Part shown: positions 1 through 15,000 of the stretch, piece by piece
Position numbering within the stretch: position 1 is the first letter of the stretch
How the letters are laid out: each line of letters begins with the position of its first letter
Source of the DNA: Callaeas wilsoni
Lineage: Eukaryota > Chordata > Aves > Passeriformes > Callaeidae
Direction: 5' to 3'
Assembly: GCA_013398955.1 (NCBI GenBank)
Contig: VWPU01012101.1
Span: 440,927 to 504,926 of the forward strand
DNA: 64,000 bases
Notes under the pieces: model-generated
What the model was told of the DNA's origin: nothing
Databases searched by the model: none
The model's input: only the letters and a program-made list of their open reading frames with translations
Made by a program: the position numbers and the translations under genes

Positions 1-52
1 GAGGAGAGGAGAGGAGAGGAGAGGAGAGGAGAGGAGAGGAGAGGAGAGGAGA
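1..52. repeat. (GAGGA)n microsatellite, cut by window edge
   Basis: Ten perfect tandem GAGGA units plus a partial one run from the first base, then stop abruptly at GACAAACCC. The repeat continues an unknown distance to the left of the window. It is a pure purine strand, so it may be length-polymorphic and may form triplex-like structures; that last point is inference. Confidence 0.97.
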
Positions 53-1035
53 CAAACCCAATGTTGCAAGCCAAAGTACTTTTCAATCATTTACATTTTC
101 ATCAAAAGGCAAACATATCATCAAAATATTTTCTATTTTAAGCATAAAGTTATCATCTCCTTTTAGAATATATTTGGCTTGCTCTGCTCTTTCTATATGC
201 TGGTATGAACTAACAATAGTTTTATTTTCATTATCTGGTAAATCTATTATCTTGAAATACCCTTCTGTAACACTCTTCTAACACATCTAAAATTAATATA
301 TTGTAAGGCAACAGTAGCCAAAAGCTACATAACCTCTCTTACACATTAATTTTTAATCTGGATATGGAAACAAGGCCTCAAAATATGAAAATCCATTCTG
401 ACCTTTTAAACAGAAGATAAGTATTTGATTCATACTTGATAAATGAGTTTTTAAGATGGAAATTTTTAGGAGGAACTACTAATTATAGTGCAACCTCCAT
501 TATTTTCACCTTCCAATCTTGCACATTTTTTAGACAACACTTTTTTCATGAAATAAAAATTTGTAATAGTTTTATAAACTTTAAGCATCTTTTCAAATAA
601 TTCTTAAGGTTCTAATTTCTCAGTCCAATTACACTGTATCCTTACACTGTTCTTATGAAAGGAAGCGTGCTGCTGCTAGTCCTTCACTCACATCAGCAAA
701 AAGCTTTTTAAATTTGCAACAAACAAGATTGGGACTTAAAGAGATTTTCTTTTTGAGTATGGCTGTTAAACACTTACTGCTACCATTTAGAATATAAAGA
801 GGGAACTGTGTGATATATGTCAAGCACTGATCAGAAATATACTGAGCAGAGGCGTCATGCAACATTTATATCAGCAATAGGCATTTTTAATTGAAAATTT
901 AACATGAAAAGATTTTGTTATGCAACTTTAATCTCAGCTGAACTTTGGGAAGTTGTTATGATGAGCCTTCTCCAGTATCAACAAAGGGAGCTGCAGCGTG
1001 ACGGAGGCTGGAGCACCTTCATTCACCTCAGAGCA
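53..1035. other. Unique AT-rich sequence, no gene seen
   Basis: AT-rich sequence with short homopolymer runs. The only open frame over 60 codons is on the minus strand (653-865) and has no recognisable domain. No repeat family, splice-bounded exon or RNA gene was recognised. Confidence 0.6.
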
Positions 1036-1395
1036 CCTCTGGGGTTCGTCCAGTCCAGTCCAGCCCCACTCTGAGCTGGGTCCGCCAGATACTACTGCTC
1101 ACAACCATGTCCAGCCATGTTTTGAATATCTCCAAGGATGGAGACTCCACAACCTTTCTCAGCAACCTGTTCCAAATTTGACCAGCCTCACAGCACAAAA
1201 GCTTCCTCTAACATCTGAATGGAATTCTCTGTATTTCAATTTTTGCCCGTTGCCTCTTGTCCTGTCACTGGGCACCACTGAGAAGAGTCTGCTTCTCTCT
1301 TGCTCGCTCCTCCCTGAGCCTTCTCAAGTCCGGGCTAAACAGCTTCTGCTCTCTCAGTCTCTCCGTATTTGCCAGATACTTCAATGACTGAAGCC
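1036..1395 (-). mobile_element. CR1 LINE 3' fragment, old
   Basis: Read on the minus strand this is the end of CR1 ORF2 and the 3' region. On the plus strand several blocks match the antisense CR1 pattern: the segment around 1117-1165 (TTTTGAATATCTCCAAGGAT then GGAGACTCCACAACC), GCCTCTTGTCCTGTCACTGG near 1251-1270, and GGGCACCACTGAGAAGAGTC after it. CTAAACAG and CTCTCAGTCTCTCC follow near 1335-1365. Substitutions and short indels are frequent and the terminal octamer tail is not clear, so the copy is old. The 129-codon plus-strand open frame across it is an antisense artefact of the element and not a gene. Confidence 0.9.
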
Positions 1396-4300
1396 GTTAG
1401 CATCCCTTTCAGAAGGCAGTGTGTGTACCATGTACGGGACTCAGAGTTGGATGATTCAATGCACTAAAGTTCACTGTGCCTTTTTTTGTAAGGTTGTGTA
1501 CTTCATTAATAACCTTATTGAAGTGGTGTGGTGAAAGAATCACATTTTAACTTTCCATCTAGCTTGTATACAGACTTTTGCAGAAATTCTTCTGAAATTT
1601 GAATCATCCGGTGTGTATATCAAGATATACTGTACAGAAATCTAAATTTATATTTCATTTTCCATAAAACGTGCCATGGTTACCACAAATGGCAGTTCAT
1701 AATCCCATTGGAACTGACAGAAAGAAAGCAGTGAACATTTTTATCTTTCACATTTCCTTTTAAACTTGATTCCCAGAACTCCTGTGTTCCAGTCTATTGT
1801 TACTCTAATGTGAGGGCTAACAAGTTTATTGACTTTATAGATAGTTTTCAATTAAGAGGAAAGAAAAATTCTTAGAAACAAATTGCTGCTAAGATCTTCT
1901 GTCATCAGTGAGAACATCTCTCAATTAGAGGGTAATAACTGTCTCCAACAGAAATATATTCAGAAACTGGCTCAAGAATTATTGTCTGCTCGTATCAGAT
2001 ACCATTTCAAGTGCAGATGAATAGACATTTCCACTGTAGGAAATAAAATGAAAAGCTGAGGCAAAGAAAAAGCTCTGAGCGAGAAGAACAAGGCACAGGC
2101 AAGTAAGGCAGTAAAAAACCTGGTATCAATGCAGATGGACCTTTTAGGGCACTGACTTAGGAACTGACAAGCATCTTCCCAAAGGAGCTGGCACACTGGC
2201 CTAAAAGACAACAGCCATTTGCAGTTAAGAACAGAGAGAACCAAAGTCACAGAACACATGAAGACTCTTAGTGTGTGTACATTTTTGCTTGAAATGGAGA
2301 GGGGGATATCACTTCCAGGTCCATCAATTACATCCAAATCCTCTAATTTTGCACTTCTAGCCAACTGCTCTGTCAGTTATAAGAGTGTTACGACTGGCTG
2401 ATTTGAAGGTGTCTATTTCTTATTTAAAAGGAATGTCTTCCATAAATTATGTTTCTTTTCCATATTTTCTCTTAGTTTTGCCTTTTTTTGCTAAGGCTTG
2501 ATATTGAAAACCTGGTAAATAAAGGCAATGGATTTTAGCAAAATAATGAAGAAAACTTTTAGCCAAAAAGGATAGCAAAATTTTACTATAAAATTATGTT
2601 TACTCAAATTATATTATTAAACTTCCACTCATGACATTAAGAATGTTTTATGCAATGAAAAACTGTATCCTTTAGGAAATTTTAAAGTGTATAACACTAG
2701 AGAGATATCATTACCTTGCTTTTTGTCAAAGTTATATTGTTCAAATTTAAAATTTTTTATCTATTCTCCAAAGGCTGTCTTGAAAAGAGTATTTTCTTCT
2801 ACTTTATCATTATCGAAAGTCTATTTTTTCTAAATTTATTATAAAAGCATGACTTCTGTTCATAAGAGAACAGTAAAACTTATTTTCAGCAGTTTAAATG
2901 CACCTCCATATTAAAGATATTACCAAAATAGAATGAAATACATTAGTATGTACCATAAATTTCTGTCTAATTCCAGATATAATTGAAAAAATTGGTATGA
3001 ATATATAAAGTAATTCTGCTTCTATATTTTATCAATATATATAATTACGCCATTAGTGCCTCAATAATTGGACATAATATATTACTCATTCTTAATGAAA
3101 AAAATGTACATATTTCAGTAGACAAGTTGTTGCTAAAAACATCCTTATTTTGTTTCAATATCCTTTTTGTTTCCAAAAGATTAAATAATACAATAACCTT
3201 TTCCTTCAAAATATCTAGATTGTTTTTCTCAAACATAAATGATCTAGATGAAGATTAAAATATTGAATTAGCTAATTTTCTCTGTAGTTATTCACACATT
3301 CATCTGCACATTATGTATTCATATGCCATAAATATATCAGTCAATACTAAAGAAATCTGAGAACAAGAAGAAAATATGGTAAATGATTTTTTTGTTCTTT
3401 TGCCATAAATAGCATTTCAGAGAGAAAACAGTTGTGCCAAATTCTAAAGCTGCTCTGTGTCAATGGTTTATGGAAGTTTATAATATAAAACACATTCTTC
3501 AGGATTTCAGCTCAATTTTTTCCCTGATGTAATATTAATACTTTCATAAATATTACTGATAAGATTCTGAACAATATTATTTCCAACTTAAACTTAACTT
3601 CTTTCTCCCACAGTATAATAATGATGTCATTTAGCCCACTAGAGTCAAAGTGAATCATGCTATTAATATAGTAGACTATTAAATGCAAATCTAAAGAATC
3701 CTTTGAACTATTTCTTTAAAGGTTTTCTACCCTGTAGTGGTTCCATGACAGTTCTTTTGAAGGGCAATGCAGAGGAAGGTCAACAGTCTGAAAAAATGAA
3801 AATATAAGTTCAGATCCCAAATATATCTTCCTTTCTAGACCACAGACATATCCTCCTCTTCTTTCCACTCAACTGTTATAACTGTTAACAAACTTCAACG
3901 TACCAAGGGGCCATTGCCATTTCCAGGGAGCAATTTAGTGAAGAAAGCAAAATCTTTTGTTTTCCTATTCCACTTGGGAAAGCACATAGTGGAAAGCAAA
4001 ATTAAGGCTCACCTCCAACATCAGAGGAATGTGTCATTTGTGAGGGACAGGTTGGGAGAAGATATTGTGAAGAATGCAACATTACAGTGATGTTTTATTT
4101 TTGTGCATCCATTTTAGCAGAAGTCTTCAATCTTGTTCTTTAAATATTATGCAATCAAATTGTAAAATGTAGAAAAGTAAACTGAGGAAGAACAATAAAT
4201 ATTTAATTCTCTGTTCGGAGATTTGGGCTGGTTGTGGGGTTTCTGTAGTAGGAAAAGAAGAAAATAAATCGAGGAGGACAGTGAAGAAAGAAACAGTCAA

Positions 4301-7300
4301 AACAGTAAATTTTGCTAATATGTGCTAATATATGTTGCCCTAAGGAAGTTGGTATAATAGAGATTATTTGTTTTGTGGAATAGAAGCCGACAAGAGCAAA
4401 AGCATGATTTTGCTGGATGCTATAGAGTGTGCAACATAATGCGTATCTCCAGCAGTTTACAAAACAAATATACATTCTATCCTTAATCTAATCTGCAAGT
4501 GAAATCTTCTCAGTCAATATTGTTAAAGTACAAGATATGCAAGTTCAAAATTCTTCCCATAATTCTGTGTGATTTAATTTTTATAGTGGCCAATCTGGAA
4601 ATATGGAAAGTCTCAGCAACTTCTCCAGCTGTTAATAATTTCCTTGATCAACTTATAAGAAATAGGAGTATCACCCAGAGTACTGCCACTTAGAGATGTA
4701 AGGTGAAAATTTACATGGCCAGTGTAAAATTAAATTTTTAGCAAAAGTGACGAAATCAAAGTTACCGTAAAATATTTCCCTGCTGACATAGTGTCAAGTG
4801 AACACTTCTTATAATTAAGGACAGAAATACTTTCCCATTTTCATTTTCAAGACAAGCTTAATTAAAATAAATATTGAGAGAAATCAGACATGTATGGAAG
4901 AAAAAGTCTTCCAGTGAGCAAAAGATAATCCCTAAGGGATAAAGTTACAGATTCAAGGAACATGTTAATGAAACCATCGTGTTTTAAGGCCATGACAGTA
5001 TTGGCACTATAAAGCATCCATATAGCACCGACAGGAATAGCAGTACTATCACATTAGCACTACATTGTTCTGGTATTTTGTGTAGTTTTGTGCAGAAACC
5101 TTGGCACTGGACTAATCTCATTAGTGTACTGTGCTTTCTAGTGGTTTGGCTTTATTTTGACAGGATCTAGTGGTAACAGAGCCACTTTCCTTGCAAAACT
5201 CTTCTGCACATATTTTTGATCACAAAACCTATGTGATTTTAAGGACTGACTCTAAGCATAATAATATATTGAATTTGTTTATGAATTGGAGAAATAAAAA
5301 CACAAAGTTTGGAAGAATTTTAAGTTTGTGACCCTGCAAAGACTAGCATATTTGATTTTAATCCCTGTTCACGTTTGAGTCACAGTCATATAGATTAAGA
5401 ATACTAAGTCAAGGGAAGTGATGATGCTGGTGAAACTGCGCCCTTTTATTTACGATCTGGTGCACCAGCAGACAGCATCAGCAAGTGCATTAAGAAAATG
5501 AACTTTATGTACAGGTTTTTGAGGAAGCATGCCCAGAAACAACCCCTTCACCTTTTTTACATGTGTAGTATAGGTTCCTGAAGTATTTCTTGGAAAGACA
5601 CTGGTGGAAAGATTTCTAAGTAAGGTAGATGTCTTTCTACTGTGTCAGTGTCACATCTGGCTCTAACTAGATGCAGAGGGTTACTGAATACTGCTGATTC
5701 TGCCTGAATGTGTCAGACATGACACTTAAGCCAGTGTTCTCCAAGGGAAATATCTTCTCGGGCCACTTGTCTATGCCATATTTCCAGAAGGTGGGCAGAC
5801 AAGGATTGGAGGTACCATGACACTGAAGAGCTACAGCTCCAGAGGGTGGCAGCCTGCTCAGTCACAGGAAGGAAAAAAAAGCTTAGACATCTAGAAAGTA
5901 AAGATAAAGTAATTGTAGGTCTCTCAAAGGGAGTTTATCACAATCCTCTTTTCCTTCCAGTTTACTCTTTTCTTTGTTTGAATAAAAGCAAGCATGCAAG
6001 TAAGCAGTAAAATGCCCCTGGAAAAATTCAATTATACAGACAGTTTCACTTATGCCTCCACTTGCTCCCATGGAGTGTATTACGCACGATGAGTTACATC
6101 AGTATATAGCACGCTATTTTCCCCTTGAATCTCAGTATATCCTGAGGGAGATTTTTCTGAGGGGTGGGGATGCTTTTTTAGAATTGGAAATCTCCCTTGG
6201 GGAAGTTTTCATGTCAGCTAAACAATCTATAGAAGTGTACAAGTGTTCTGTATTAGAGTTTCTACATAGCCTTATGCATACTACATTTACTTCTCCCATG
6301 TGTTCTTTTTCCTTTGGATTTCAATCTCAAAAATATTTTTGTTAGCAGAATTTTGTGAATATTTCCAAGTTTGAGTCTTCAAGATTATTGTTCTTCCCAA
6401 AAGAGATACTACCAGTGCCAACACAACTCATGGATGACTGTATGTTATTAATGTTGGAATTTACCTTTTTCTTTTCTGATGATACTGATAGCTCAATATT
6501 AAGAATTGAAAAATAATCTTTTAATTTCATTGTTTTTATCTACCTGTCTGACAAGTTCAATTGATTTGATTGCTACTGGATATATCTTTTTCTACCTAAA
6601 TCTTTGCTGAAAAGAAAGGAGTATTTATTCTATGTTCTCTGTGCTGCCTGGTTATTATCCTGGCAATTGTTATTGCAAGCTTAAAGTATTCTCTTTATTG
6701 TGAAAAGGGATTACATGGAGAAAGTATTTACATGCCACATTATGCACTACAGTAATGAACATCTCTGTTTTTGCTTCCCTCATTTCCATCGTCCAGTATG
6801 TCAGGTCTTTTATTTGACCCTGAATGTTACAATTGTTGGTTTAATTATCCATAATGGAGATCCATGTGTTGCAAAAAGCTTCATTCAAACCGGGATACTA
6901 ATGTGACCTCTGTTAATTCACTGCAAACCGCTCTGACAACTTCTGGGTTCATTCCCAGCCATATTGCTGTAGGAGATTCCTTCTTACAAGTCATGCCCGT
7001 GTTCTGCACTCTAACACCGGCTGGTGCCAGGTTCCCACACTCCTGGGTCCATTGTCCCTGATGCCATGCTCTGGAGGTGGCAAGGCTGAGCAAAGGCTAG
7101 GCATGCTGATGTAGTGCCCACCATTTAGTTTTCCTTGCTGTGACAACACTGTTCTATAAAGAAGATTCTTTTGGTATTAAGTCTCCTCAATTTAAAAACA
7201 GCAGAGAAACAAGGCAGCTCCTTCACTAGAAAAAAAAATGGAGCTGAGAAAATCATATTTGGCTAAGTTACAGTGCTGCTACTAACCTTAGCACTGAATA

Positions 7301-8981
7301 TATCGCTTCAGACCTCCTGTCTTCAGTTCATTAGTCAAAACTCTTCTGACACAAGCATGGTTTTGGTATGTTTCTATCTCACAGCCCTTGTTTCTGTCAG
7401 TTTTGATGTTGTTGCTATGTATAAAATCAAACTAAGTCTTGTTTTACAATCCCAGTGTTGCCTGTGGAATCTGAGCAGTGCAAGAGCTCCATTAGCAATG
7501 TTATTCTTCTCTATGGTCACTGTCACACTCAATTTAGCTCCAGTTTTATTTTTTGCCATAAAAAAGCATTCCTGGTCACAGTAATTCTGTTACCACAATG
7601 ATCTAAGAGCCAGTAAAGGACATTAATGAATTAACAAAGTACATGGCTTAGTGCACAGTCTCCAGGCGATGCTTCACCGAGGTGGGAGGGCTGAAGGCTG
7701 TATCAGTAAGTGCGCATCCCTGGGGATGACCACAACTCAGTGAGCTGTCTGAGAGTGGTCTGCTGTGGCTGGCCATCAATTCACAGACAGACTCTCAGGG
7801 GCTTGGGTTCTGAAGTAAAGGCAGGACAGAAAAGACAGTTCAGAGGGCTCTGGGAAGAAATTGCAGACTGGACTCTGCTGGTAAGAAGACCTCTGTCAAG
7901 AAAAGGAGCTTTAGAATAAAGCAGTTCTCCCATCTCCTGTAAAATACACTTTCCAAATGTCATAAAACTCATGGATTGAAAACACATGCTCATGGCCATC
8001 TGTTTGTCCCTCTAGGGAGACATGACCACTGTTCGACATGAGAGTCCAGCATTTTGTCCTGTCTCTATGAGAAGATTATCACACTGGCAACCAAGGGATA
8101 TTCATCCCATCCCCTTAGTTGTCTGTGGGTGTCTCTCAGCTCTTGGGTGCTCTGTCATTTTGAATCCCCTGTTGCTTGCACCAGAAAGGGAAGGGTGAGA
8201 ATCACTCAGCATTTGACCAAGACTCTGCCTGAAATTGATGGTGACTTAATGATGGTACAAAGATATGAAAGGAAGGCATTGTAAAAACATCAGGTAGTGA
8301 ATTATTTCTATAAACTGTTACCATATTGCTGGGCCTAGGAATGAGATCCACATATAGTATATTGTCAGTCGGTCTTCCTGTGTTATCAGTAATGACTCAG
8401 GCACATATTAAAGACAAATGAAAACTGAAGCTCCTATTTTCCTATTTTCATATATATCTAAAATGCTAGTAATTTAAAAGCAACTCTGAAATAATGAAAT
8501 AATGCATTAGAGGATAAAGTATAAATAAGTCAAAATCATTATCAAGGCTATATTGTGCTGTACAAGTAGAGGACAAGAAATATATTCCTGCTTCAAAAGT
8601 GCAAGGCAGGCAGTAATTACTGCACACCTCCAGTCTACTTTTTCTTAAGCCTTCTATAAGACAAAAGTGTGGTAGAAGGGGTGAAAATACTTGATTTGTC
8701 TAGTATGCTAAAAGTAAAGTTTTACATGTTCTTCCTGATACTTTTCATGTTAGGCCCACGAGCTTTATAAAGGCGAACAATAAGAGCTGGAAATCTTCTA
8801 TTTCTCTCTACCACAATCTTCTGCCTTTTATTCCAACATTTTGTCATACCTTTTAAAATATTATAAACATGACGATTTAGCAGTCACTTTCTCCAACATT
8901 CTAGCCTCTTTCATAGTTTTAGGACAAGGAGAACTGGAAATAAAAGCACATATTAAGAGCCTGACACATGAAATGTGGTGG

Positions 8982-9004
8982 CACATCTGGCTTCTCCAGA
9001 TGTG
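8982..9004. repeat. Perfect 9 bp inverted repeat, 5 nt loop
   Basis: CACATCTGG at 8982-8990, loop CTTCT, then CCAGATGTG at 8996-9004. The two arms are exact reverse complements. As RNA this would be a short stable hairpin, but the stem is far shorter than a microRNA precursor. The arms contain CATCTG/CAGATG, an E-box core (CANNTG), so a paired transcription-factor site is an alternative reading. No function is shown. Confidence 0.8.
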
Positions 9005-12000
9005 AGGAGATTGACAGTTGTCTATTGAAGTGACAAAGAGAAGCCCTACAAAAAAGCTGAAGAGGATACAGTGATGAACACAAAAATCCGAATTTCCAAA
9101 TGGAGAGTTCACTCCAACCCTGGCTCTGGACATCCTTTGAAGTTCTGGTTAACTCAGTCCCTCCATTCCTCAGGTATCTACCTGAAAAGTCATCCTCTCA
9201 CATAGTCCTTTGTCTTTAGGGTCTTCAAGGGGAAAAGTTATTTTGTGTGGCTGTCATTCAAGACAGAGATGCTTTAGGCAACAGAGTGATACTTTCTCCT
9301 CCCTTCCATTCCTGAAGCACAAATTAAAAAAAACCAAAAAACGAAAACCAAGCCACCAGCAAAATCAAAACCCAAAATGTACATTTTTCAGAAACTAGGA
9401 ATCACAGAATTAATATTCCTGTACATATATACATTATACTAGATTTATTCATATAATCTTCACTGTTGCTAAATACGATGGAAGTTAGTATCTGAAAATG
9501 AAGTTATAGTAAGAGTATATATGGGGCCTTAGCAGTTATAAAAGTGGGAAAACACACAGACAGTTGGAGAAACTAAGCACTCCATTTTATGAGAAGAGTA
9601 CACAGAAGAACAGAGAAAGGGTCCAAAGGCCATGAACATTAAGGTGAATTGTTCAGCAGATATGTTAGCGCCTCAGTATTGAGTACAGAAGAAACCTAGA
9701 GGACTAGGCTTTGATGAGACACTTAACTTTGAGATGGCACAAGTTGTTCAAGCTAAACCTTACCCTAAATGACAGAGTGACCTTAGACAGTAGAATGTGA
9801 ACATTCATTTTCCAGGAACCTTTATAGGAAAGACTGTTCTTCAAATTCTATGCTTTCTTGACCAGGAATTCTCTTTAATTTAAACTGCGGAGCTCTCAGC
9901 ACCTTGTAGGTATTATACTGATGAATGAAAAGTAACAAAACAATGCTTGTGTTTCCTGTGAGCAATCATTAGCATGAAATAGTAATGTTTCATGGAAAGC
10001 AAACCATTTTTTGTGCTACACAGTCAACCAGTGCAGAAACTTGACAATAAGAATTACTGGGAGATGCCTGTTTCAGAGCTCCATTCAAAACCATGTTATA
10101 ACTAAGAAAGTTTTGGAGGCTTTTTTAGCTTTTTTTCCCTGATGTTCTTCAGAATATGAATAAAATTACTCAGTGGAGGAATTTGTAACAGATGGTTGCC
10201 ATTTCAGCCTCAGATGGCAGAAAGCCCTAGAACCAAGCAATTACAGAGTTCTTTGATGCAGAACCAGCTGAACAGATTTTAATAATTTCTTCCAAATTGG
10301 AGCCACCTGGCCCCCCAGAAAGTGCCACAAGCTGGATGATAGTGGAGTGCAATAAAAATATATTCCTGATGTCACCAGCATGGTTTTGGTGACAAAATCA
10401 TGAAGACCAATAGGAAACAATGTGAAAATTACCTTTTTCTTTCTACTATTAATGCAATGAAATGTTGCAAATGGCCCAGTAAAATAATTTTTAAAATACT
10501 CTGAGGCAAGACTCTTTTGTTTTGATTTTCCTTTACTAGAACATTTTATCTCCTGTCGAAGAATGCTGTACAGGATATGGATACTCAACAACATCAGCTT
10601 TTATTGCTCACCTTTTTAAAACTCATGGGCCTAACTCAGAAAGGATTTAAGAAGCACATGTAAAATGTGCTTTCCTTTGGGAAATTAAAATATATTCCCC
10701 TAGATGCACCGCGTACCCTAGAGAAGCCACTACGCCAAACCCACTGGTATGACACTTCTGTGACAATTCTCCTGCATAGAGAGAGAAGGAAAGGGGTAGC
10801 CTATGTTATTTCTAAGGTTCAGCTTCACTTGAGTCACCTCCAAATTCTTCCATTCTCTTCTCATTCATTCAGCTCTGTCTCTGCTGTCGTACGGTTATGT
10901 CTACCTCAGGCTTGGCAGAGCCCTGTCCCAATGTTGTCCATGCCTCCAGTACAAGGGAGCTGCAGCCTGCCAATTGCATGGCTCTGGCACCGGATATTAG
11001 TGCTATGTTATGTGTGGTACAAATGCTTTGCAGGGGATCTGGTAAATCAGTTTGCTCTGGTGGCTGACAGCTCTGGTCCAATGAGCCAATTGTGCTCGAT
11101 AAAGCTGAGAAAACAGAAAGGAATTTTACAATGTTGTCCCTAGACTTCATAACCTAGGACTTCTCCCATCCTGTGGGTCAGTTTTTCTTAAAACCTCTCC
11201 TTCTTGGTAAAATTAACTTCTTGGTGTAAAATGTTAAAGTAATTTTGACTGTGTTTGTAAAATATCATGTATTCCCGCGAATTTGAATTTTGAGTGTAGG
11301 AGCATAGAGGGGACTGTAAAAATGCTAAATATTACAAACTAATCTGGTGAATTGATTTGTCTGAGTTTATAAATTTAAGTCTGACCACTGAATCTATCTT
11401 TGGTAAATTTACTAATTCTCTATGTACTAAAGAAAGCTTGTTTTACAAATAATGTACCAGAATAGCATTTCTGAAGAATAAATTTCTTCAAAAAAGTAAC
11501 AAGATGGATAAATAAAATTATCTGATTTTCTCAGCTGACAGTGTTTTTGAACTGTAGTGAAATGGGGTGAGTAAAAGTGCGGGGGAAGAAATGCCATGAT
11601 TTTCTTTATGGAGAGACATCTCCTGATCCAAACTGAGCATTTAAAAGGCTAAAGCTTACATCCCAGGGCTGTATGTACAGAATAGCCAAGATAACACATT
11701 TTTAACTTGGCTACTTTTATATGTTTAGAATCAGATTTCATTTTCATGAAAATCAAAATCAGAAAACTCCCTATGCATAGAATACACAAACTCAGTACAG
11801 ACATCACACATCCTTCTGGTTTTCTTTGTCCAAATTATATTTGACTGATTTATGTTATGCTATCATATACAATAGCTTTTTACAATGTATATCTGGCAAA
11901 GTTATCCATAAAACTCAATACAATAAACATTATAGTGCAATCATTCAGTTTTGGTTTGAGATTTGGGAATTAGTTCCATTTAAGTGGACTGCTTTTCAAA

Positions 12001-15000
12001 ATATGATCCATTCAATTGCATGCTTTCTCTCTTCATTGGAACAAACTCAGTAACAGAGTATACTTGTACTCAGTACATTGCAACTCAGTTTGAGCTCTTT
12101 GTTTCCTACAAAAAGGAATCAGTAGAATCAAACCTATTAGTGACCATTTTTACAGTCAGCACAAAGTGAGGTCAAATGGAAAGCAAACATCTAATTTAAT
12201 TCCCATGTCTCATAGGATACTTTCACATAAAAGATAAAATGTATAAAAAGACTTAAACAGAGTTACAGTGCAATCTATTTTCAGACCTTTTTTCACCTTC
12301 ACTGTAAACAGAGAGACAAAACATCAAATTTGCCTGTAGTCCTCTCTAATCTTTCACATTCTCCCTCAGTGTTCGTTACATTATTTTCAAATGCCTTTTA
12401 CACCCCTGCAATTTCTGTAAAAGAAGTTGGAGTGTTCTATTCCTGTTCCAAGCCTGAGCATTTTAAAGTTGCAGGATGGCAACATCCAAATTATGTCAGC
12501 CATGTTATGATGATTAAGTGTCATGATGCTGCAATAGTGGGGAATTAAAGGGGAATGTCTGAACTTCCTGATGCAGAAGATAGTGCTGCTGAAAGAAAAG
12601 AATTTGGAAATGCCCACTAGGAGAGAAAAAATTATGGAGAAATTGCTGATTTGTTCTGTGAACAAACTGCAGTTAATGGTGCATACATGTGGAAAGAATG
12701 TGCAGCCTTTAGCTTTCTTCTTGTAGTGTAGCTTCACTCAAAATAAGGGTGAAGGAAGGAGGGGTTGAAAAAAGAAACTTCTTTGTGCCTTTGCAGCACC
12801 TCAGATTGGTAAAGATAATTGGGAAATGGTTGTCCTAAACAGGTGTCTGGTATGGAGGGCTGGAGGAAGATTTATTCCTTAATTTGGAAATACAGTTGCA
12901 GTTACCATTGCCTGGTTGCTGTGGAAAGAGCAGCTACTGCATGTGAAATCTGACAGTGTTATTCCTTCAATCTATAGTAAAGAGATACGTATAAAGCACC
13001 TACGGTTACAAATACTTGGGTTTTTTTGTTATAGTACTATGTAAAGCACACTGTGACTGGCAAACATAATGAATTCTGATTCCATTTGAAAGAGCTAAAC
13101 TAATTGTTAAAAAACCCCTGTTAATCACATTATAATATGGACAAATCAATGATATGTTAAACTCTAGGACAGCATTTATGTTAGATCAGAGTATGAGCTA
13201 TTAGGCTGCAGAGTTATTGGCTTGTTTAATTTGACTCATTATAATATTGATTCTTATTTTCCATCAGTGACGACATAATATTCATGAGATTTTGCACACT
13301 TCTCTAAAACAATTTGGCATAGTTTCTTGCCTTGTAATTGCTGAAATTTGACTGAAAAAACTCAGTAGATAATTGCCTAGATCTCTCTTGAAGACAGGGA
13401 ATATACCCTCCACCCCTCCACACTGTGTGGATCACACTCAAGACGGGTGTAGCCATGGCGTGCTTCCTCATTCTGCACAGCTGCGTTGTGATTGATGTGT
13501 GGTTGCCATGGAAAGATCACCCTGTGACTCCAGCAGTTCATCCACGTTCCACAACTCACAGGCTGGGTCCTTGGTAATGATCTTTAATACCAATATAGTA
13601 GGATATAATCTTTGACTGTGCTTGACACAGGTGAAATTAAAACTGTGGTAATGGGTGTCCTTTAGGAACTTAGTAGGGAGTGCATATTCATCTATGCAGA
13701 AAGCATGAAACGAAACGTTACTGGTCAAGAAAGGTGTTTTGGCTTTTAGTGTGGTGTTTTCATCCTTATAGCTGTGACCATTCAAAAAATTATTTCCTTG
13801 GTCTCTATTGATCTTCTGCTTCTCACAAAAACCCATCTTGAAATGGCTGGAATAGTGTTTTGCTTTCCTAGTCAACTTTTCCAACTCACAGTACTGTCAG
13901 TGTTGTTGTCATTATTTATCAGAAGGAAAGTCAGTCTTCTGTAGCAGAACAGAGAGTACCATTATGTCTCTCAGGAAATCACACAGACCCTCATCCTGGC
14001 TCCAAGAATGACTGATTGTAGACTGGCATGAAGGTCAAATTCCATCCTACTTTTTGGTGTTCTTCCAGGTACTAACACTTGTATGTGTAGGTCTCCTGTC
14101 TTCTGTGTGGTTATAATGTGTGACTGAGAAATACTTTTCTGCTATGTGGTAGCTTCTGTGGTTTTGGTTCTGTTTGTTTTCCATGGCCTTTGTTGGAACT
14201 TGTTGTCTTTTTTCATTATTTTTCACAATTCCTACCTCCCAAGCACTGCTTGATCTCTCTGCTGTCATTGTGTTTTTTCTCAGTCTAAGAGAGGAGAGGT
14301 TTATGTGCCAAGACCAGACAGCATATGGACTTCACCTCCACAAACTCTGTCTCCTTTACTAAGGCCAAAATCAGGTGTCTGGTGAGAAATTTCAGAACAG
14401 AGAAAACGTATAGGATATATTCAGTCAATGATTTAGTCATTCTAAAATATTTTTCCAATCTCCAATATTTTGTGACTCAGGAACTTTCCTAAGCCTATAG
14501 CTCTGTGTCTGAGTAATATGAGCATCAGAAAGCCAAAATTCAATATTATTAATTTTTGCATAGTAACATTGCAATAAAACTGCACTACCAAAAATGAAAT
14601 GTATGCATTTCACATATATTTAACAAAGGCTTAAGTAGATGAATATAGCCATGACTGTAAAGGTGTCAGGAAAATGCTGTGTGCCTTCACCTTCTGCTGC
14701 AAATTGCTGACAGTGTAGCACAGGCAGCAGAACAGAAGATATTCAACACAACTCTGGTACTCTGCTAGCACCTTTCCTGGAGCTGCCTTTTGTGCTTTGC
14801 TGTAACTGTAAGCTGTGATGGCTGAGGAGAGGGCAAACTGAGCTTTGAGACATACCTGTCTCCATGATGATCTTCAGCACAGGAGCAGTCAGGACAGCTG
14901 AGGGTGCCACTGCTGCCTAATCTAAGGAAGCCCTAACTTCCAAAGCAGGACACTCAAAACCACTCTTGATGCAAGCTTCTGCATAAGACTGAAGGTAAGC

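Noticed and set aside
1..52. Tandem array as a CRISPR-like or satellite array
   Set aside because: Five-base perfect units without spacers are a plain microsatellite.
998..1387. 129-codon plus-strand frame
   Set aside because: It is the antisense of a CR1 3' fragment.
10667..11143. 158-codon plus-strand open frame
   Set aside because: No domain or homology recognised and a long antisense frame overlaps it; no exon boundaries that stand out.
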